The position numbers and the translations under genes were made by a program. A DNA stretch of 24,758 bases from JBBDIO01 sp040880365 (GTDB lineage: Bacteria; Chloroflexota; Anaerolineae; Caldilineales; Caldilineaceae), in contig JBBDIO010000163.1 of the NCBI GenBank assembly GCA_040880365.1, forward strand, positions 1-24,758, written 5' to 3'. The notes under the pieces are model-generated. The model saw nothing but the letters and a program-made list of their open reading frames with translations, was not told the DNA's origin and ran no database searches. How positions within the stretch are numbered: the stretch's first letter is position 1; the number at the start of each line of letters is the position of its first letter. Of the stretch, positions 1 through 5,778 are shown piece after piece.

Positions 1-222
1 GGCACCGACCCGGCCTGGACGCCGCTTTTTCTGGTCGCGGGCGGGCTGGTGATGGAGGTGGGCGGCCTGATGACGCACGGCTCGGTAGTGGCGCGCGAAT
101 ATGGCATCCCCGCGGTGGTGGGCGTGGATCGAGCCACCGAACGGCTACAGACCGGCGACACCGTCCGCATCGACGGCACGCAGGGCCGCATCATAAAAAT
201 ACCCGCCCCGAATACAGAATAA
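1..222 (+). CDS. PEP-utilising enzyme, C-terminal fragment (mobile phosphohistidine domain)
   Basis: The reading frame is open from the first base to TAA at 220-222; the start lies outside the window. The 73 visible residues carry the signature of the PEP-utiliser mobile domain: MTHGSVVAREYGIPAVVGV, with the catalytic-type His in the TH motif, then TGDTVRIDGTQGRI at the end. In this family (PEP synthase, pyruvate phosphate dikinase, rifampicin phosphotransferase-like proteins) the His carries phosphate between the ATP-grasp domain and the substrate site. The typical CH or GG residues around the His are replaced by TH-GS here, which suits the PEP synthase-like or rifampicin phosphotransferase-like groups better than classical PPDK. 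The visible end alone cannot decide which. The next gene starts 24 bp downstream on the same strand, so co-transcription is possible. Confidence 0.85.
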   Translation, partial: GTDPAWTPLFLVAGGLVMEVGGLMTHGSVVAREYGIPAVVGVDRATERLQTGDTVRIDGTQGRIIKIPAPNTE

Positions 223-246
223 GTGGCGATGGTTGGAGGGGGAGAT

Positions 247-771
247 ATGCGTGAACAGGCTGGATTGACGCGACACAAATTTATACTTGCCCTGATACTG
301 GTTGCGGTGATTGTCTTGTCATCGTCGGTTCGTACCACAGCATCACCGCAAAACCAAACAGAGACCCATACGCTGTGGCTGCCGGTGGCGGGAAGCATAC
401 CGCCATGCTGGGTAAGAGATTATGGTTACTCATACAGGCCTGATAGGTTTGGAGACTACTTTCATCGTGCCTTAGCCCATGTTGATCCGTATTTTACACA
501 ATGGCAATCAGGCTCGGTACTCCTACCGGTAAATGCACATTATGAGATTTACGCCGACGCCGAAGGCCAGTCCTTACTGCGCGCCGGTGAGATGATCGAT
601 TCTCGACTGCCGGCTTCTTTCAGCCATCACTGGTCGCCGCCCGGTGGCCTTGAAGAAGATAAGCGCTACTATATTCATGTAAGGGCGTATTGTGCAGGGG
701 TCTATACACCCTGGACGCCACTGGCAGAATTTGAAGCCTTTCGCGAAGGCAGACAGACATTTCAGCCATAG
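247..771 (+). CDS. secreted protein of unknown function, tandem paralog 1
   Basis: This is a 174-residue protein starting at the ATG at 247, chosen because a strong GGAGGGGGA Shine-Dalgarno sits just upstream (235-243). The frame is open back to a GTG at 223. Residues 1-32 form a signal peptide (basic start, hydrophobic core ILALILVAVIVLSS). The mature part begins near TETHTLWLPVAGSIPPCW and continues with RDYGYSY, YEIYAD and HVRAYCAGVYTPWTPLAEFE. Aromatic residues, a W-S-P-P-G-G-L turn and the YYIHVRAYC strand suggest a small beta-sandwich, fibronectin III-like fold; this is inference. The Cys of PPCW and of RAYC are conserved in all three paralogs and could form a disulfide. I do not recognise a named family. 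It is followed 19 bp later by a close copy of itself. Confidence 0.8.
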   Translation: MREQAGLTRHKFILALILVAVIVLSSSVRTTASPQNQTETHTLWLPVAGSIPPCWVRDYGYSYRPDRFGDYFHRALAHVDPYFTQWQSGSVLLPVNAHYEIYADAEGQSLLRAGEMIDSRLPASFSHHWSPPGGLEEDKRYYIHVRAYCAGVYTPWTPLAEFEAFREGRQTFQP

Positions 772-790
772 GGAAAGTTGTTTACAGAGG

Positions 791-1306
791 ATGTTCAGAT
801 CACGCTTGCGTTTGAAATTTATACTTGTATTGGCACTGGTTGCGGTGATTGTCTTGTCATCGCCTGTTCGTGCCGCAGCGTCACCGCAAAACCAAACAGA
901 GACCCATACACTGTGGCTGCCGGTGACTGGGAGTATACCATCATGCTGGGTAAGAGATTATGGTTATACTTACAGGCCAAACATCGCAGGGACTTATTAT
1001 CATCGTACATATGCCCGCATTGATCCACACGCCAGCAAATGGTATTCAGGATATAGCGGGCCGAAGGTAGGTGTAGAGTTTGAAATCTACGCTGACAAAG
1101 ACGGGCAGACATTGATTCTTCAAGAGGAAATGTATGATCATCCCCCTTACCATTTTCATTACAGCTGGTCGCCGTCCGGCGGTCTTGAAGAAAATAGGCC
1201 CTACTATATTCGCGTAAGGGCGTATTGTTCAGACATCTACACACTCTGGACGCCTCTAGGAGAATTTGAGCCATACAGGGATGATTTTCAGACATTTCAG
1301 CCATAG
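791..1306 (+). CDS. secreted protein of unknown function, tandem paralog 2
   Basis: This 171-residue protein starts at ATG 791; the frame is open further upstream to 692, inside paralog 1. The start was chosen because the signal peptide (FRSRLRLKFILVLALVAVIVLSS) begins there and the same site is used by paralog 3. The mature part closely matches paralog 1: HTLWLPVTGSIPSCWVRDYG, FEIYAD, a WSPSGGLEE turn, YYIRVRAYC and LWTPLGEFE, ending in the same QTFQP tail. The two Cys are retained. The only purine-rich stretch near the start, AGAGG, directly touches the ATG, so initiation may depend on coupling to the gene upstream, whose stop is 19 bp away. Middle residues (about 60-100) differ most between copies, which suggests a variable face on a conserved scaffold. 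Function unknown. Confidence 0.78.
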   Translation: MFRSRLRLKFILVLALVAVIVLSSPVRAAASPQNQTETHTLWLPVTGSIPSCWVRDYGYTYRPNIAGTYYHRTYARIDPHASKWYSGYSGPKVGVEFEIYADKDGQTLILQEEMYDHPPYHFHYSWSPSGGLEENRPYYIRVRAYCSDIYTLWTPLGEFEPYRDDFQTFQP

Positions 1307-1325
1307 AGAGAATTATTTACAGAGG

Positions 1326-1829
1326 ATGTTCAGATCACGCTTGCATTTGAAATTTATACTTGTCTGGGCGCTTGTTGCGGTGACTGTCTTGTCATCGCCG
1401 GTTCGTACTGCGGCAGCACCGGAAGATCATACGGAATCACATACACTATGGCTGCCGGTGACTGGGAGCATACCGCCATGCTGGATAAGAGATTACAGTT
1501 ATGACTATGGACAAGGTAGATTTGGGGAAAATCTTCATGCTGTGACTGCCCGGGTTGATCCATATCATGCACAATGGGAACCAGGAAAGCCCGGACCAAT
1601 GGTAAATGTACAATTTGAAATTTATGCTGATACTGAAAGTCCTTCATTGCTTCGTACCGATGATATGGACGGAGTCTTTGGCTATTCTTATGCGTCTCTC
1701 TGGTCAGCGCCGGGTGAGCTTGAACAAGGCAAGTCCTACTACCTTCGTGTGCGAGTGCGCTGCCAGGGTGTCTACACACCCTGGACGCCGCTGGCACAAT
1801 TCGAAGCCTTTCGCGAGAGTACAGAGTAA
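1326..1829 (+). CDS. secreted protein of unknown function, tandem paralog 3
   Basis: This 167-residue protein starts at ATG 1326, preceded by the same TTTACAGAGG sequence as paralog 2 and again 19 bp after the previous stop. A signal peptide (FRSRLHLKFILVWALVAVTVLSS) is followed by HTLWLPVTGSIPPCWIRDYS, FEIYAD, LWSAPGELEQGKSYYLRVR and VYTPWTPLAQFEAFRE. The Cys pair is kept (PPCW and VRC). It ends earlier than the other two, lacking the QTFQP tail. It is the most diverged of the three but still obviously homologous, including its 5' non-coding sequence, so the array arose by segmental duplication. No enzymatic motif is visible. A role at the cell surface or outside the cell is inferred from the signal peptide alone. 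Confidence 0.78.
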   Translation: MFRSRLHLKFILVWALVAVTVLSSPVRTAAAPEDHTESHTLWLPVTGSIPPCWIRDYSYDYGQGRFGENLHAVTARVDPYHAQWEPGKPGPMVNVQFEIYADTESPSLLRTDDMDGVFGYSYASLWSAPGELEQGKSYYLRVRVRCQGVYTPWTPLAQFEAFRESTE

Positions 1830-1876
1830 AGGCTGAAGGACGCGCCGGAAACACAGAACCCGGCGCGCCCCTCACC

Positions 1877-1912
1877 TTCATCCCTCATCCTTCATCCCTC
1901 ATCCTTCATCCT
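1877..1912. repeat. CATCCYT heptamer tandem repeat, copy A
   Basis: Five consecutive heptamers of the form CATCC(C/T)T lie between convergent genes, just beyond the stop of the leftward dienelactone hydrolase. A 26-bp stretch (1882-1907) is repeated exactly at 3067-3092 on the other side of that hydrolase gene. The pattern resembles the short tandemly repeated repetitive (STRR) heptamers known from some cyanobacterial genomes; relatedness is not claimed. Confidence 0.85.
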
Positions 1913-1917
1913 TTTCC

Positions 1918-2886
1918 TCATCCCGCGTGTTGCTCGAACCACGCCAGCATATCGCCCCAGGCTTCCAGCGCGGTTTCTTCCACAAAACGTTCGCCCGTAT
2001 CGTTATGGAAGGCGTGGTTCACACCGGGATAGACATTCATCTGATAGGTGACGCCTACCGCGTCCAGCGCCTCGGCCAACGGCTCGATGCCCGCGTTGAT
2101 GCGTTCATCCTCCTCGGCATAGACGCCCAGCATCGCCGCCTGAATGTTGGATACTGCGTCCAGATCCGGCGCGGGTCCATAGAAGGGCGCGGCCGCGGCC
2201 AAACCGGGAATGGCCGTGACGGAACGCCAGGTGATGCCGCCGCCAAAACAATAGCCATTCATAGAAATGCGGTCGGCGTAGACGCTTTCCAGCCCTGCCA
2301 GATAATCGAAGCCCGCCTGGAAATCGGCCACATGACGGTCGGGGTCGGCGTTGCTCAACAGACCGGGAATCTCATCGTAATCGCGCGAATCGGTGCCGCC
2401 TTCACGCGCCAGCAAATCGGGGGCCAGCGCCACATAGCCCGCCTTGGCAAAGCGGCGCGCCACATCGCGGATGTGCACGGTCAGGCCCCGGTTTTCGTGG
2501 CAGACCAACACACCGGGATAGGTCCCCTCGGCCGCGGGGCGCGCCACATAGACCGAGATTTCATCGCCCTGGCTGGTCAGGGTCACCATCGCACTCTGCA
2601 CATCGGGGTCGTTTTCGGGCACAGAAAGGGGGCTTTGCGCGCCGGGGACCGGCTCCAACGCTTCTGCCTGGGGTTCGGGCGTGGCCGGTTCGGGCATGGG
2701 TTCATCGGCCGCGGGCAGTTCGATGGGCGCACAGCCCACCGCGGTCATCGCCACAATCGACGCGCTGACACTGCCCGTGATAAACGCCACCCGCCGGAAA
2801 AAGGTGCGCCGGGTAATCAACCCCTCCCGATAGTCGTCGTAAAATTCCTCGATGAAGTATTTCTGAAATTTGTTCAGTTCTTTCAT
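1918..2886 (-). CDS. dienelactone hydrolase family protein, Tat-exported, probable lipoprotein (YghX-like)
   Basis: This 322-residue alpha/beta hydrolase has start ATG 2884-2886 with an AAAGGAGA ribosome site at 2892-2899. Dienelactone hydrolases use a Cys-Asp-His triad to open cyclic esters or related carbonyl substrates. Here the triad is visible as Cys213 (GYCFGGG), Asp260 (YAEEDERI) and His291 (GVNHAFHND), with the family Glu131 in HENRG. The N-terminus has a helix ending in TRRTFFRR (Arg26-Arg27), a twin-arginine signal, then a hydrophobic stretch and AVGC (Cys52), a possible lipobox. A Pro/Glu/Ala-rich spacer covers residues 55-95. The arrangement matches E. coli YghX in its HENRGL, DVARR, AKAGY and ALAPD blocks, and YghX is also Tat-exported. 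The natural substrate is unknown. It is monocistronic in appearance and flanked by heptamer repeats. Confidence 0.9.
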   Translation of the reverse strand: MKELNKFQKYFIEEFYDDYREGLITRRTFFRRVAFITGSVSASIVAMTAVGCAPIELPAADEPMPEPATPEPQAEALEPVPGAQSPLSVPENDPDVQSAMVTLTSQGDEISVYVARPAAEGTYPGVLVCHENRGLTVHIRDVARRFAKAGYVALAPDLLAREGGTDSRDYDEIPGLLSNADPDRHVADFQAGFDYLAGLESVYADRISMNGYCFGGGITWRSVTAIPGLAAAAPFYGPAPDLDAVSNIQAAMLGVYAEEDERINAGIEPLAEALDAVGVTYQMNVYPGVNHAFHNDTGERFVEETALEAWGDMLAWFEQHAG

Positions 2887-2914
2887 GCGTATCTCCTTTA
2901 CGAATTGACGAACG

Positions 2915-2953
2915 GTGATTACGTGCGGTGGTTGCGTGCAGTGATTGCGTGCG
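2915..2953. repeat. 13-bp tandem repeat, three units
   Basis: Three adjacent 13-bp units (GTGATTACGTGCG, GTGGTTGCGTGCA, GTGATTGCGTGCG) lie 29-67 bp upstream of the start of the leftward dienelactone hydrolase gene. The location fits a promoter-proximal element, for example repeated operator sites, but simple slippage is equally possible. Confidence 0.7.
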
Positions 2954-3066
2954 AATCGCGCCGGGGAGGGTGATTCAGGTATATAAAGCCAAGATGAGAG
3001 CAGGATTAAACTGGCGTAAGTGACATGTGAGCAAGCTGGCCCCGCAGTAGCTCCGTCGCGCTAGGC

Positions 3067-3092
3067 CCCTCATCCTTCATCCCTCATCCTTC
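3067..3092. repeat. CATCCYT heptamer tandem repeat, copy B
   Basis: This is an exact 26-bp match to 1882-1907, again in an intergenic region, immediately before the methyltransferase reading frame. Copies A and B are in direct orientation and bracket the 969-bp dienelactone hydrolase gene. Confidence 0.85.
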
Positions 3093-3103
3093 CTCCCTCA
3101 CGT

Positions 3104-4296
3104 ATGCCCCGATTTGAATTGTTTGCCCGCGCGGCTAGGGGTTATACTGAATACATGGCTGCAAAAGACCCAAAAAAGACCCAAACATCTGCCTTTGGCG
3201 CAGGCCGCCGCGAATCTCACGATGCTTCGGCATTCTATGCGCGCAGCCTCTATCAGGATTCATCATCGTCTGGTGAAAGTTCGCCTGCGCGGGCCGCGCC
3301 TGTGCACACTGTGGCCCCGCGTCCGTTGCCAGAATGGGCGGATCGCATCTATCCCGCCTCTTCCACCCACATGGGCGACGTGCCCGATGCCAGCGTGGGC
3401 CTGGCATTCACCTCACCGCCCTACAACGTGGGCAAGGAATATGACCACAACCTGTCGCTGGATGATTATCTGGCGCTGATTCAGGCGGTCGGGCAAGAGG
3501 TCTACCGCGTGCTGCTGCCGGGCGGGCGCTATGTGATCAACATCGCCAACGTAGGCCGCAAACCCTATATTCCCCTGCACGCGCTCTACTATTCGCTGCA
3601 CACCGCGCTGGGATTCCTGCCCATGGGCGACATCATCTGGCGCAAGGGCAAAGGCGCTAACGGCAGTTGCGCGTGGGGCAGTTGGATGAGCGCTAAAGCG
3701 CCGCGTCTGCGCGATGTCCACGAGTATCTGCTGGTCTTTGCCAAAGATGAATTTGCCCGCCCCGACCGCGGTGAATCGGACATTGGCCGCGATGCCTTCA
3801 TGGAAGCGACAATTTCGGTATGGGATATTCTGCCCGTTTCGGCCAAGCGCATCGGTCATCCTGCACCCTTTCCCGAAGAACTGGCGGCGCGGGTCATTGG
3901 CCTCTATTCGTATGTGGGCGATGTGGTGCTCGATCCTTTCAACGGTTCGGGGACCACCTGTGTCGCCGCGGCCAAAGCCCAGCGTCACTATGTGGGCTAT
4001 GAGATTGAACCCGACTTTGTAGAGCTGGCACAAACCCGCCTGGCCGCGGCTTTGGCAGATAACNNNNNNNNNNNNNNNNNNNNNNNNNNNNNNNNNNNNN
4101 NNNNNNNNNNNNNNNNNNNNNNNNNNNNNNNNNNNNNNNNNNNNNNNNNNNNNNNNNNNNNNNACCCGACTTTGTAGAGCTGGCACAAACCCGCCTGGCC
4201 GCGGCTTTGGCAGATAACTCCCCTGATTCCTCTCCTGGTACCTCTGCGGCTTCCTCTGTGGATTCCTATGCGGCTCCCCCGGCAACTGATGACTAA
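3104..4296 (+). CDS. site-specific DNA methyltransferase, beta class (N4-cytosine or N6-adenine), orphan
   Basis: The methyltransferase transfers a methyl group from S-adenosylmethionine to an exocyclic amino group in DNA. Motif IV, TSPPYNVGKEY (residues 103-113), comes before motif I, DPFNGSGTT (277-285), the order of the beta group. SPPY is more common in N4-cytosine enzymes but also occurs in N6-adenine ones. The frame is broken on paper by a 100-N run. If one 55-bp copy and the Ns are removed (155 bp), the frame continues exactly to TAA at 4294-4296, giving 345 residues with a Ser/Ala/Pro-rich tail. The start is uncertain: ATG 3104 has no ribosome site; ATG 3155 lies just after TATACT (3143-3148) and would drop 17 non-conserved residues. 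No restriction endonuclease is adjacent. The stop overlaps the MFS start by 8 bp. Confidence 0.88.
4009..4218. other. scaffold gap (100 N) flanked by identical 55-bp ends: probable assembly artefact
   Basis: Positions 4009-4063 and 4164-4218 are the same 55 bases, separated by exactly 100 N (4064-4163). This is what results when two contigs that overlap by a k-mer length are joined with a default-size gap. Deleting 155 bp restores a single methyltransferase frame (1,035 nt, or 345 codons, from 3104 to the stop), which strongly supports a true overlap. Confidence 0.93.
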
Positions 4297-5539
4297 ATCG
4301 CCCGCACCTCGCTTCTGGACGCGTGACAGTGTGGCAGTCTTCGCCCTGTTCACCGCGGCCTATTTCATGTCCTATTTCTACCGGTCGGCCAATGCCGTCA
4401 TCGCGCCCGATCTGGCGCGCGATATGCAGCTGGGCGCGGCGCAACTGGGGCTGATGACCAGCCTGTTCTATGGCGTCTTTGCCGCGATCCAACTGCCTAT
4501 GGGCGTCGCGCTGGATCGCTGGGGGCCGCGCTGGGTCACACCGTCGCTCTTGCTGGTGGGCGTCATCGGCAGCCTCACCTTTGCCGCGGCGCCCTCGTTT
4601 ATCTGGTTAGCCGTCGGCCGTGCGCTGCTGGGGCTGGGCATGGCGGGCTGTCTCATGGGTTCGCTGAAAATTTTGAGCCAGTGGTTTCCCGCGGCGCGCT
4701 TTGCCACCGTATCGGGCGCGCTGGTGGGCATCGGTGCATTGGGCGCGCTGGTCGCGGCCACGCCTATGGCATGGGTCAACAACCTGGCCGGCTGGCGCGT
4801 GATCTTTGTGGGCGGCGCGGTGATCACCAGCCTCGTCGCGGCGTTGATCATGGTGTGGACGCGCAACGCGCCGCCCGGTGTAGAATGGCGCAGCACGGGC
4901 GGCGCGGGCGGTTCGCTGGCCGCGGTTTTTGCCGAACCGCGCTTCTGGCGCATCGCGCCGCTGGCCTTTTTTCTGGCGGGCGCGGTGCTCTCGTTTCAGG
5001 GTCTGTGGGCTGGCCCCTATCTCTACGACGGTCTGGGGCTGAACGAGATCCAGGTCGGCAATCTGCTGCTGGTGCTGGGCATTGGCGTCACCGCAGGCTA
5101 TGGCCTTTCGGGCTGGATTGCCGACCGCTTTGGGTTGGGGCGGGTCATGCGCATGGTCACCATCTTCTTCTGGCTCAGTCAACTGGCGCTGGCCCTGATT
5201 CCGCCCCTGTGGTTGATTGGCCCGCTCTATCTCCTGTTTGGCTTCACGGGCGGCTTCAATGTGATGATGCTGGCGCACATTCGCCGCATTTTCCCCCTGG
5301 CGATGATGGGCAAAGCCGCATCCGCGCTCAATCTCTTTGCGATTGGCGGCACTTTTATGGTGCAGTGGTGGATGGGCCTGATCATCGAAAGTTTTGCGCC
5401 GGTTGCGCCCGGACAGTATCCACCCGCGGCCTATACTGCCGCGCTGCTTTTCACGGGCGTCGGCTCGTTTTTAGCATGGGTGTGGTATTGGCCCTTTGGC
5501 GGACGGCAAGAGACCGTGCCGCCCCCCGCAGCCGACTAG
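4289..5539 (+). CDS. MFS transporter
   Basis: This 416-residue integral membrane protein starts at ATG 4289, inside the ATGACTAA overlap with the methyltransferase stop, so the two are probably translationally coupled. An in-frame ATG at 4268 would lie inside the methyltransferase and is less likely. About twelve hydrophobic segments are visible. Between segments 2 and 3 is the major facilitator motif A-like sequence MGVALDRWGPRW (Asp76-Arg77), and a GRALLGLGMAGCL segment follows, as in the anion/cation or nitrate-sugar phosphate type MFS groups. A second DRFGLGR loop near residue 280 marks the two-fold repeat. The substrate cannot be told from sequence. Pairing with a DNA methyltransferase gives no functional hint. 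A candidate terminator lies 117 bp downstream. Confidence 0.88.
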   Translation: MTKSPAPRFWTRDSVAVFALFTAAYFMSYFYRSANAVIAPDLARDMQLGAAQLGLMTSLFYGVFAAIQLPMGVALDRWGPRWVTPSLLLVGVIGSLTFAAAPSFIWLAVGRALLGLGMAGCLMGSLKILSQWFPAARFATVSGALVGIGALGALVAATPMAWVNNLAGWRVIFVGGAVITSLVAALIMVWTRNAPPGVEWRSTGGAGGSLAAVFAEPRFWRIAPLAFFLAGAVLSFQGLWAGPYLYDGLGLNEIQVGNLLLVLGIGVTAGYGLSGWIADRFGLGRVMRMVTIFFWLSQLALALIPPLWLIGPLYLLFGFTGGFNVMMLAHIRRIFPLAMMGKAASALNLFAIGGTFMVQWWMGLIIESFAPVAPGQYPPAAYTAALLFTGVGSFLAWVWYWPFGGRQETVPPPAAD

Positions 5540-5655
5540 CTCAACACGATTTGTTTGCGAGGCAGCTAAATACCCCCATTTCTACAAATATTGGTGATTT
5601 TCCTCGGTTTGTGGTAACCTGCTATTGCTAAACACAGTTGTGATGTACACACATA

Positions 5656-5715
5656 CGACCCTTCTGTTATTATCGACCGGCCCAACTGACCCGGCGCATG
5701 ATAACAGAAGGGTCG
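5656..5715 (+). terminator. 15-bp perfect inverted repeat, candidate terminator or operator
   Basis: CGACCCTTCTGTTAT (5656-5670) is perfectly complementary to ATAACAGAAGGGTCG (5701-5715), with a 30-nt GC-rich loop. A T-rich stretch (CTTTATTTC) follows on the plus strand, as for a terminator of the MFS gene. The long loop and the place in the 239-bp leader of the giant gene also allow a regulatory role. The rest of 5540-5778 shows no coding signal. Confidence 0.5.
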
Positions 5716-5778
5716 CTTTATTTCATCACGCATTTCATGTGGCTACTGTTTTGAATAGAGTACTCGTAAGGAGATTGA

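Noticed and set aside
1871..1925. CRISPR array
   Set aside because: The heptamers are directly adjacent without spacers and the total length is under 60 bp.
1927..2973. Long plus-strand frame of 348 codons
   Set aside because: It is antisense to the dienelactone hydrolase, whose catalytic triad, signal and ribosome site are all on the minus strand; the plus frame has Arg/Gly/His-rich composition typical of shadow frames.
3104..4296. Restriction-modification system
   Set aside because: Only a methyltransferase is visible; neighbours are a hydrolase and a transporter, with no endonuclease or specificity subunit.
3413..4492. Minus-strand frame of 359 codons across the gap
   Set aside because: It runs through the Ns and antisense to the methyltransferase; no domain is recognisable.
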